16,719 bases of DNA from Burkholderiales bacterium (GTDB taxonomy: Bacteria > Pseudomonadota > Gammaproteobacteria > Burkholderiales > Ga0077523). The position numbers were made by a program, and so were the translations under genes. A model generated the notes under the pieces. The model searched no databases, was not told where the DNA came from, and was given only the letters and a program-made list of their open reading frames with translations. Shown in pieces: positions 7,701-14,454 of this stretch. How positions within the stretch are numbered: the first letter of the stretch is position 1; each line of letters begins with the position of its first letter. The DNA lies in the NCBI GenBank assembly GCA_025459035.1, contig JALORJ010000012.1, positions 1 to 16,719 of the forward strand. Direction: 5' to 3'.

Positions 7701-10700
7701 ACTCGGGCGACCGCATCGGCCAGATCTCCGGCGACTCGGTCCGGCGCTTCACCACCAACAGCGAAACGCTGCTGATCGCGAGTCCGAACTGGAACGGCGC
7801 GCGCGGAGCGATCACCCGTGTCGACGCGACCTTCAGTGCGGGCGTCGTCGGCGCGAGCAACAGCTTCGTCGGCGTCACGCTGGACGATCGCATCGGCGAG
7901 CGGTTGATCCGGCTGCGTGGCGACACGCTGACGGACGACGGCAACTTCATCGCGATCGCACAGAACTACAACAACGGTGCTGCCGCGAACGCCGGCGCCG
8001 TGACCTTCATCCATCGCGTCAACGGGCTGCTCGACACCGGCGACGTCACCGGCACGCCGAACGACGACAACAGCCTGCGGGGGACCGTCGAGAACTCGCG
8101 TCTCGGCTCGGGCGGCGTGATCGAACTCGCCGGGCAGGATGCCCACCTGATCCTGAGCCCGCACTGGACCAACCAGAGCGGTGCCGCCAACGCCGACAAG
8201 GGCGCGATCACGTGGATGCGCTCCGGGGACGGGCGGCTTTCCATCGGCGCCGGGCTCGGTCAGCTGAGCGCCGACAACAGCGTGCTGGGCGCCTTCGGTG
8301 GCGACAACATCGGTCATTTCGACGAAGACGGCGATGCGGGCGACGACGACGCGACGGACCCGATCCGAACCACCGACATCGTGGGCGGGTTCCCAGCGTT
8401 CGGCGATGCGGTCGGCGTCGTCATCCGCAGCCCGAACTGGAACGGCCAGCGTGGCGCGGTCACGTGGATGAACGCCGCGACCGGCGAGATCTCGGTCTCC
8501 GGCAGTCTCCAAGGCGGTGGCACCGTCGGGTCCCAGAACAGTTTGGTCGGCACCACGGCCGGCAGTCGCGGCCCGGGCGACGCGCGCTTCCGCGGCGACC
8601 GCATCGGCGAGTACTTCCGGCAGCTCGACGACTTCTGGCGACCCGACGGGAGACGCTATCTGATCGGCAGTCCGTACTTCGACACCGCGCGCGGGGCGGT
8701 GATGGCGTTCGACGTCAGCAACGGCACCAACGTCGTCGACGGGGCGCGCTTCGGTGCGGTCAGCGCGTCCAATGCGCTGGTCGGTTTCGCGCAGGCAAAC
8801 GCGGACTACGGCGGCGACCAGCTGGGCGACTTCGACAGCGGCACCGATCTCTACACTGGCGACGACTCCCAGTCTGTAGCGCGGCATGTGCTGGTCTGGC
8901 GCTCGGGCGAGGAGCGCAACGTCGTCGTCACGTGGCTCGGTCAGGCGAACAGCGCCGACATGGCGTTCGGCAGCGGCGGCATCTCGGCCAACACGACGCT
9001 GTTCATCGGCGCGGATGACGCGCAGTCCGGCGTGGACGTGCTCACCGGGTTCGGCGAGAACGGCTTCTTCGTCAGCACGCCGGGCTGGAGCAACGGCCGC
9101 GGTGCCGTGACCTGGGTGCGCTGGTCGAACGGCCTGGTGTTCACCGACGAACCGTTCGGCGCCGGCATCACGGCGGGCAACAGCATCGTCGGCAGCGCCG
9201 ACTTCGACGAAGTGAGCTACGACCGAGGCCTGTTCGACAACCTTTCCGGCTCGCATCTGATCGGGTCGACGTCGTGGGGCGGCGACCGCGGCGCATGGCG
9301 TGTGGTCGACGGCAATGTCGGCGCCGCCGGCCAGATCACGGCGGGCAACGGTCTTGTGGGGGCGAATACGGGCGACCGGATCGGTGCGCGCGGGGTCGAG
9401 TCCGCCAATCCCGGTTCAGGCGGTCGGGTGCCCTACCTGATGAGCCCGGACTGGTCGGGCGGGCGCGGCGCGCTCACCGACCTCACCCGCACCGGTGTGG
9501 TCGGGGCATCGAACAGCCTGGTCGGGACGCTGACGACCGATCGTGTCGGCGGCACGAGCCTGAACAATCTCACCGTCGACCAGGAACGTGGCTACGTGAT
9601 CCACAGCCACTGGAACGGCGGCCGCGGTGCGTTCACCTGGCTCGACGGCCGCACCGGCGAGATCTCGGCGGCCAACAGCATCGTCGGCGCGAACCCGGGG
9701 GACCGGATCGGGTCGGGCGATGTGATGGGTTCATCCGCATTCGACGCGATCCTCTGGCTGCGCAGCCCCGATCTCGCCTCCGGTGGCGTGTCGGCGAACG
9801 GCGTCGGCGCGATCACCCCGATCGCGAGTTTCCGTTCGGGCACGGTGATCGCCTCCGCGGGCACCGTGACCACCGGTGCGGGGGGCCTCTACAGCCTTGT
9901 CGGCGGGGGTCACGGCGACCGCACGGGCGACGTGTTCGGCACGCGAATCGAGCGTCTCAGCGAGGACGCCTTCCTCGTCGTCTCGGCGCTGAGCCGAGGG
10001 GTCGGTCCGCGCAGCGCCGCGATCGGTTCGATCACCTTCATGCAGTACGACAGCACGCTCGATCGCCCGCTCGTGCTCGGGGCGACGACCGCCGACGCTC
10101 CGGTTGCGCTCGACGGCGCGAACTCGCTGTACGGAACGGGGCAGTTCCGCGGCTTTGCCGGCGCGGGCGGCGCGGTGCTCCCCCTCCCCAACGACGGGAC
10201 GAACAGCTTCTGGCTCGCGGCACCCGGCGCGGATCGCGGCATCGGCTTCGACGGCAGCGGCAGCAGCACGGTCGTCGGCGCGGGGCGCTTCTGGCGCGTG
10301 TCGGTGACCACGTCCGCCGGTGGGAGCGGGTCTGTGATCAGCGACGTGCTGTCCGATTTCGGTGATCCGGCGGGCACGCTCACGATCTCGGCGGCCGACA
10401 TCAACGCGACGCTGACCAGCAACTTCCTCACGCTCGAAGCCACCACCGACATCACGCTGCAGGCCGGGGCGGTGATCGGCCCGGCGCTCAGCGACGGCAT
10501 CGACAGCAGTCTCACGCTGCGCGCCGGGCGCTCGGTGATCCTGAACGGGCGGCTCGAGATGCAGGCCGCAGAGCTGCGGATCTTTGCGGCCTACGACGAC
10601 TTCAACGTGGCGCCCGATGCCGGCAACGGCGTGATCTCGATGGGCAGCGGCGGTCGCATCTCCGGCACCGGTTCGATCCGGCTGGAAGGTCACACCATCG

Positions 10701-12928
10701 GATCGGCCGCCGCACCGATCGTGTTCGACACTGCACCGGGCGCAAGTCCGGTCCGCCTGACGAGCAGTGGCGGTGGCGTGTTCGTCGCGCAGCGCACCGG
10801 CGACCTCGCGCTGTCGAACTACGAGATCACGACGGGAAGCGGAGTGACGCGCGAACTCGTCGCGGTCGCAGGCAACCTGCTGATCAACGCGAACGTCGCC
10901 GCCGCGGGCGACACGCTCGTGCTGAAGACGCTCGACGCCGGCACGCCGCGCTACATCGACGTCGTCGGCAACCGCACGATCACGGCCGACCGCGCCGAGT
11001 TCGTGATGCAGCCCGGCGGCGCGCTGCGCGTGAGCGGCGTGAACAACGCGCTGACCGTCACCGGGGGCGACGCCGAGATCTACGGTGGCGTGCTGAATGT
11101 GGCCAACGACGCGGTCGCGACGATCGACTCGGACCTCTTCACGCCCGGCATCCAGCTGGACGGCGGCACGCTGACAGGCAGCGGCGCCATCGACGTCGGG
11201 TTGTTCGCCTGGAACGGCGGCGCGCTCGAGGGGACCAGCGGTGGCGACGCGGTGACCGTCACCGGCTCGAACGCGACGACCGTGGCATCGCCCGTGACGT
11301 TGACCAGCCGTCGCCTCGTGACCGCGCCGGGCATCGCGTTCTTCGCCGGGAACACCAGCATCGCCTTGTTCGACGGCGCCCGCGTCGAAACCGGTCGCGT
11401 GACCTCGGCGCCCGGCAGCGGACAGGTGCAGGGCTTCTTCGCGGACGACGACGCGAGTCAGGTCCTGATGCAGGGGGGGCTCGACAAGACCGGGGCCGGG
11501 ATCTTCCGCGTGACCGCGAACGCTTCGGCGCAAGGCACGTTCGCCGTGAGCGCGGGTGCGGTCGAGTTCGGCCTGCCGACCGGATTCACGCCGGTGGTCG
11601 TGCACGAGGGCGCGAACTGGACCGTCACCAGCGGCGCGACGCTGAACTTCTTCGCTGGCGACCACACCTCGACCGGCGCGGCCAGCATGCTCGGCAACGG
11701 CCGCGTCACCGTCGGGACCGGTGTCGCGGGCGACACGTCGGCGGGGGCCAATGTGACGTGGGACACCGGCAGCACGTGGGGGCCGCAGCGCACCGCGATC
11801 AGCGCCGGGCAGTTGCGCCTGAGCGGCGCGATCACGTCGGGCAAGCTGTACGACGTCTTCGGCGGGCGCCTGGACCTGCCGGCCACCGCGTCGGCGCAGA
11901 TGGAGCAGCTGTCGATCGCGGGGGGCGAAGTGGTCAACGCCGGCATCCTGTCGACCGCCGGGTTCGTGCAGAGCGACGGCGACCTGCGCGGCACCGGCCA
12001 GTTCGCGGTGACCAGCAGCTACAACGTGACCGGCGGCACGATGGGCGCCGACTTCACGAACGTCGTCATCACGCAGGCGAGCGGCAATCTCACGGTCGCG
12101 CGCGAGATCGCGTCGGCCGGCGGCCTCACGCTGCGCACGCCGACCGGGATGCTCACACTCGACGCGCCCGTGGCCGGGCTCACGCTGACCCGACTGGAAG
12201 GTGCCACCGGCATCGAGGTGCGCCATGCCCAGTCCAACGGCAGTCTGCTGCAGATGATCAGCGGCGGCGCGATCCGGATCCTCGACAACGTCGTCGCGGA
12301 GGGCGCGATCGCCGTCTTCGGCGCGAGCCTCGCGGTCGACACCGTGCCGCGCTCGCGCTCGGCGGCCCTCGCGTCGGACGGTCAGATCACCGTGGTGACG
12401 ACCGGCGATGTCCTGATCCGCAGCAACAGCGAACGCAGCGCCCGGGTGACCGCGGGTGTCGATGCCCTGTGCACGTTCAACGTCGGCGGCGACGTGCACA
12501 TCGTCGCCGAGGACGAGTCGAGCGCGACGATCTTCGGCTTCCCCGACATCGGCTCGGCCCTGTCGCCGTTCACGGTCGGTGGCGAGATCCGCTTCGAGAG
12601 CGACCCGGACGCGACCGCGCGCATCTGGGCCGACGTGCCGACCACGATCTATCTCGCGTTCCCGAACGCGACGTCCGGTGGCTACACGGTGAACGGGGTG
12701 CCGGTCGTGTTCGCCAGCAACACCGGGTTCTTCGCCGGGGGGCAAGGCGCCGTGATCGGCAGCACGATGTTCGTGACCTACGGCAACGGCGCCGTCGGGA
12801 CGCCCGTCGACGCGGCGGTCGGCACGGAGATCAACACGCTGGTCAACACGTTGCGCCAGGGTTCCGAGGAGCCCGACGATGCCCCGCGTCGGCCCACGGC
12901 ACCGCGGGTGCAGGGAGCATGCAAGTGA
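4796..12928 (+). CDS. giant TpsA exoprotein with filamentous-hemagglutinin N-terminal domain
   Basis: A 2710-residue secreted protein, the predicted cargo of the upstream TpsB. The signal peptide (1-36) has an Arg-rich start (eight Arg in the first 20) and probably ends ALRA before N37. The TPS domain (~37-300) carries the hallmark NPNGI at 117-121 inside FLINPNGIAFGPNA. A right-handed beta-helix-like stretch follows (~300-520), with repeated GGDI, DASG and ARG motifs. It closes with LLLDP (517-521), as in many FHA-type proteins. An array of about 20 FG-GAP-like repeats fills 562-1835 (separate entry). The C-terminal part (~1836-2680) is again beta-strand rich, with many G-x-I/V-x patterns. 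The last ~30 residues are charged and Pro-rich and end GACK. The protein has only two cysteines, C2559 and C2709. No CdiA-type toxin, intein, protease or anchor domain is recognisable. The likely role is a surface or released adhesin; the ligand is unknown. No frameshift is seen over 8.1 kb. Confidence 0.95.
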   Translation: MRARPASRRPLLARRPLRLRAVVLALATAFPVALRANPVDPTVVVGHATFDSAGATLTVTNSAGAVIDWGSFSIGTGETTRFVQPSVTSAVLNRITGGDPSQILGTLTSNGQVFLINPNGIAFGPNAVVDVAGLVASTLPLSNADFAAGRFAFGADLGQTPGTLRVDGSLTSATGGRIWLIASSIEQRGAISAPEGQVILAAGQRVTIVDTYRPDVRVELAAGAEAVNVGRVVGGQIGIYGSVVRQDGLASATQAAVGRDGTVVLRAAATLSTGADSVTQARSADSARGGTIDARSSDMLWHDGVIDASGRDAGGTVTMTSAGIQQTGRVTAAATAGTGGAITQSAGIGSVVHVAGARLDASGGVRGGDIRVTSEAGRVFSSGTWTVTAADGDGGAIVTTGDSVVLAAATLDASGTRGGGDIRVGGGWRGEDAGIANSGYTRTLGGTALRANATGAGDGGDIVLWSDGRTRFAGTIDARGAGSAGNGGHVEVSGVDGVQFGGTVSTLGSGTGTRGTLLLDPKFILITAGGGTQGYAGVDFVDPNPTPDSETVVDLGSGPQDYGFGAAGRIQLGSSPVVIRAPLATVGSLTEAGAIYRLDATTGALIDSLTGAAAGDRIGSGDGDAGGENGLLAIVGDRYLLNSPFWNSERGAVTELDLGAANFGLSGSTIGSGNSLVGSTAGDRVSASDIRSVGSGDAIALLHADWGGGRGAITFIPAGASLPTGFLDSTRSFVGFSTVDRLATGGFVTLGSDHAAWVSSSFRSNTGLVRVFPLSSPLLGQASQTSSLIGGRTGDRVGETGVIAIDGSRYAVFSHLWNDQRGAVTFGNLGSPRNGVVDATNSLVGTTAGVNGDRVGLSYTTQFFNLTGSDRWLLASREWNNSRGAWTVVNPAALPTGTIDASNSLVGSTSFDSADSVAFAGGGGGNYFIVAPNWNNGVNADAGAVIRGVAVSNERTGLISSANAVVGSHSGDRIGQISGDSVRRFTTNSETLLIASPNWNGARGAITRVDATFSAGVVGASNSFVGVTLDDRIGERLIRLRGDTLTDDGNFIAIAQNYNNGAAANAGAVTFIHRVNGLLDTGDVTGTPNDDNSLRGTVENSRLGSGGVIELAGQDAHLILSPHWTNQSGAANADKGAITWMRSGDGRLSIGAGLGQLSADNSVLGAFGGDNIGHFDEDGDAGDDDATDPIRTTDIVGGFPAFGDAVGVVIRSPNWNGQRGAVTWMNAATGEISVSGSLQGGGTVGSQNSLVGTTAGSRGPGDARFRGDRIGEYFRQLDDFWRPDGRRYLIGSPYFDTARGAVMAFDVSNGTNVVDGARFGAVSASNALVGFAQANADYGGDQLGDFDSGTDLYTGDDSQSVARHVLVWRSGEERNVVVTWLGQANSADMAFGSGGISANTTLFIGADDAQSGVDVLTGFGENGFFVSTPGWSNGRGAVTWVRWSNGLVFTDEPFGAGITAGNSIVGSADFDEVSYDRGLFDNLSGSHLIGSTSWGGDRGAWRVVDGNVGAAGQITAGNGLVGANTGDRIGARGVESANPGSGGRVPYLMSPDWSGGRGALTDLTRTGVVGASNSLVGTLTTDRVGGTSLNNLTVDQERGYVIHSHWNGGRGAFTWLDGRTGEISAANSIVGANPGDRIGSGDVMGSSAFDAILWLRSPDLASGGVSANGVGAITPIASFRSGTVIASAGTVTTGAGGLYSLVGGGHGDRTGDVFGTRIERLSEDAFLVVSALSRGVGPRSAAIGSITFMQYDSTLDRPLVLGATTADAPVALDGANSLYGTGQFRGFAGAGGAVLPLPNDGTNSFWLAAPGADRGIGFDGSGSSTVVGAGRFWRVSVTTSAGGSGSVISDVLSDFGDPAGTLTISAADINATLTSNFLTLEATTDITLQAGAVIGPALSDGIDSSLTLRAGRSVILNGRLEMQAAELRIFAAYDDFNVAPDAGNGVISMGSGGRISGTGSIRLEGHTIGSAAAPIVFDTAPGASPVRLTSSGGGVFVAQRTGDLALSNYEITTGSGVTRELVAVAGNLLINANVAAAGDTLVLKTLDAGTPRYIDVVGNRTITADRAEFVMQPGGALRVSGVNNALTVTGGDAEIYGGVLNVANDAVATIDSDLFTPGIQLDGGTLTGSGAIDVGLFAWNGGALEGTSGGDAVTVTGSNATTVASPVTLTSRRLVTAPGIAFFAGNTSIALFDGARVETGRVTSAPGSGQVQGFFADDDASQVLMQGGLDKTGAGIFRVTANASAQGTFAVSAGAVEFGLPTGFTPVVVHEGANWTVTSGATLNFFAGDHTSTGAASMLGNGRVTVGTGVAGDTSAGANVTWDTGSTWGPQRTAISAGQLRLSGAITSGKLYDVFGGRLDLPATASAQMEQLSIAGGEVVNAGILSTAGFVQSDGDLRGTGQFAVTSSYNVTGGTMGADFTNVVITQASGNLTVAREIASAGGLTLRTPTGMLTLDAPVAGLTLTRLEGATGIEVRHAQSNGSLLQMISGGAIRILDNVVAEGAIAVFGASLAVDTVPRSRSAALASDGQITVVTTGDVLIRSNSERSARVTAGVDALCTFNVGGDVHIVAEDESSATIFGFPDIGSALSPFTVGGEIRFESDPDATARIWADVPTTIYLAFPNATSGGYTVNGVPVVFASNTGFFAGGQGAVIGSTMFVTYGNGAVGTPVDAAVGTEINTLVNTLRQGSEEPDDAPRRPTAPRVQGACK
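6479..10300 (+). repeat. array of ~20 diverged FG-GAP-like repeats within TpsA
   Basis: Residues 562-1835 of TpsA consist of about 20 repeats of roughly 55-95 residues. A consensus read by eye is: GDRIG, a variable loop, YLIxSPxWN, xxRGAVTWV, xxxTGxI, then SNSLVGxxT leading into the next GDRIG. Clear GDRI/VG-type starts are at 6638, 6839, 7175, 7349, 7706, 8594, 9371, 9698 and 9914. Other units have decayed forms (VDRL, FDSAD, DDRIG, NSRLG, GDNIG, FDEVS, TDRVG). The first unit begins at 6479 (YGFGAAGRI) and the last, degenerate, unit ends near GRFWRV. Several units insert ANAGAVT or ADAGAV in place of RGAVT. The order of elements parallels FG-GAP blades (FG, Asp-rich loop, DLLVGAP, GAVYV). 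It also resembles repeats that I recall in Pfam as the unknown-function families DUF5649/DUF5650; I cannot verify that match here. Units differ in length and sequence, so the array is old and not a recent tandem expansion. Confidence 0.85.
12913..12928 (+). promoter_or_regulatory. translational coupling site: RBS and GTGA overlap of tpsA stop and FecR start
   Basis: GGGAG (12913-12917) lies 7 nt before GTG at 12925. The GTG overlaps the TGA stop of tpsA (12926-12928) as GTGA. This 4-base overlap is typical of coupled genes. The in-frame ATG at 12919 sits too close to GGGAG (1 nt), and the ATG at 12934 has only a weak AGTGAG upstream. Confidence 0.6.
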
Positions 12929-14334
12929 GCCCGATGCGACGCCTCCGACACCCGGTCGTGACGATCCGGCGCGTTCATTGCCGCAGCGTCGGTGCGCTGA
13001 TCGCGGCCGTGCTGCTGGCAGGCGCGCCGATCGCGCGCGCCCAGGACGCCGGCAGCGCGACGAGCGTGAGCGGTGTCGCGTCGGTCCAGCGCGCCGACGG
13101 GCGTGTCGGCGTGCTCGGCAAGGGCTCTGTGATTCGCCCCGGCGACACGGTACGTACCGAGGCCGATTCGCGCGTGCAGCTCGAACTGCGCGACGGCGCG
13201 ACCGTCACGGTGCGGCCCGAGTCGGTCTTCAAGCTCGACGCCTACCGCTTCGATCCGGCGAAGTCGGATGGCGACTCGGCGATCTTCCGGCTGCTGAAGG
13301 GCGGGCTGCGCGCGGTCACCGGTCTGATGGGCAAGCGTCGCCCCGAGGCGATCAGCTTCGGCACCGCGACGGCGACGATCGGCATCCGCGGCACCGACTT
13401 CACCGCGCGCGCCTGCGAGGACGACTGCGCGCGCGAGGCGAAGGGGCAGGTCAACGACCGGCTGACCCGCACACCGGGCTACGTGGCCCGCGTGTTCTCG
13501 CTGCAGGGCCGGCTCGCGCCGTCGACCGGTCCGCGGGCCGGCAAGGCGCTCGCGAGCGGCGATCCGGTGTTCGCCGACGACATCCTCGAGACCGGCCCCG
13601 GCAGCTTCGCGGTGCTGGTGTTCCAGGACGGCACGCGCATCGTGCTGCAGCAGAACTCGCGCTTCGCGGTCGAGCGGTATCGCTACGAACCCGCGCGGCC
13701 CGAGGACGGCAACGTCGCGTTCCGTCTGCTGAAGGGCAGCCTGCGAGCGCTGACCGGCCTGATCGCGCAGCGCGCGCCGAAGCAGTTCAGCATCGGCACG
13801 TCGGTCGCGACGATCGGGGTCCGCGGCACCGGTTTCGACGTCGAGTGCGAAGGCGCCTGCGCCGACGGCGCGCCCCCGCCGCCTCCCGGCCAGGGCAACG
13901 GCCTGACCGTCTACAACTGGCAGGGCCGCAATGTCATCGACGGGCCCGGCGGCAACACGCTCGAGATCCTCGAAGGTCAGGCGATGATCGTGACCAACGG
14001 GACCACCCCGCCGCGACTGCTGGACCAGATCCCCGGCAACCTGCTGAACAACGACGTGCCGAGGCCCGACACGCTGAACATCGACCTGCAGCAGCTGTTC
14101 GGCGTGCAGCAGGAGGGCTTCTCGGCACCCGGCACCTACATCCACGTGCGCGACGGCCGCGTTGTGCTGCGCGACAAGGACGGCAACACCCAGACGCTGG
14201 AAGAAGGCGAGGTCGGCTACTTCGACCCCACCGGAACGCGCTTCATCCGGCTGGGGATCGTGCCGACCTTCCTCGACCTCGATCCGTCGATCCGACCCGG
14301 CAATCCGATGGACTACGGCTGCTCGGTGAACTGA
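12925..14334 (+). CDS. periplasmic protein with two tandem FecR domains
   Basis: About 469 residues. A signal peptide ends near ARA before QDAG, and no other membrane segment is seen. The mature protein contains two FecR domains: one at ~73-159 (GDTVRTE to RGTDF) and one at ~212-304 (GDPVFADDILETG to RGTGF). They share LLKGxLRAxTGL, ATIGxRGT and DAYRF/VERYRYEP motifs, so one arose by duplication. Each is followed at once by a cysteine pair: C164-x3-C168 (CEDDC) and C308-x3-C312 (CEGAC). A Pro run follows the second pair. Two beta-rich segments (GLTVYNWQGRNV and GTYIHVRDGRVV) complete the protein, which ends YGCSVN. Classical FecR is an inner-membrane regulator paired with an ECF sigma factor. 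No sigma factor is present here and no anti-sigma N-terminus is visible, so that role is unlikely. The overlap with tpsA points to a function in TpsA biogenesis or sensing. The start at GTG 12925 is preferred; ATG 12919 or 12934 are possible. Confidence 0.9.
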   Translation: MSPMRRLRHPVVTIRRVHCRSVGALIAAVLLAGAPIARAQDAGSATSVSGVASVQRADGRVGVLGKGSVIRPGDTVRTEADSRVQLELRDGATVTVRPESVFKLDAYRFDPAKSDGDSAIFRLLKGGLRAVTGLMGKRRPEAISFGTATATIGIRGTDFTARACEDDCAREAKGQVNDRLTRTPGYVARVFSLQGRLAPSTGPRAGKALASGDPVFADDILETGPGSFAVLVFQDGTRIVLQQNSRFAVERYRYEPARPEDGNVAFRLLKGSLRALTGLIAQRAPKQFSIGTSVATIGVRGTGFDVECEGACADGAPPPPPGQGNGLTVYNWQGRNVIDGPGGNTLEILEGQAMIVTNGTTPPRLLDQIPGNLLNNDVPRPDTLNIDLQQLFGVQQEGFSAPGTYIHVRDGRVVLRDKDGNTQTLEEGEVGYFDPTGTRFIRLGIVPTFLDLDPSIRPGNPMDYGCSVN

Positions 14335-14337
14335 CCC

Positions 14338-14370
14338 CGACCCCGGCGACACGCGAACTCGACGGGGTCG
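14338..14370. other. possible stem-loop after the FecR gene
   Basis: CGACCCCG (14338-14345) pairs with CGGGGTCG (14363-14370), an 8-bp stem with a 17-nt loop, directly after the stop codon. It could mark the 3' end of the TPS transcript. No T tract follows (CGCGAGGTCATC), so it would not work as a standard intrinsic terminator. Confidence 0.3.
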
Positions 14371-14454
14371 CGCGAGGTCATCATCGGCGTCCGCGTTGCG
14401 CGACGGTCCCGGGTCGGGTCGTCCGCCCCCTGTCCGTCGAACTGTCCCGTCTCC

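Noticed and set aside
6479..10300. DNA-level tandem repeat or CRISPR-like array
   Set aside because: The periodicity is at protein level with variable unit length; only short runs such as AACAGCCTCGTCGGC recur at the DNA level.
12470..12928. CdiA-type C-terminal toxin with a following immunity gene
   Set aside because: There is no toxin-delimiting motif or variable catalytic domain. The next gene is a FecR-domain protein with a signal peptide, not an immunity protein.
12925..14334. FecR as regulator of an ECF sigma factor and TonB iron uptake
   Set aside because: No sigma factor or TonB receptor is nearby, and the protein has a cleavable signal peptide with two FecR domains but no anti-sigma segment.
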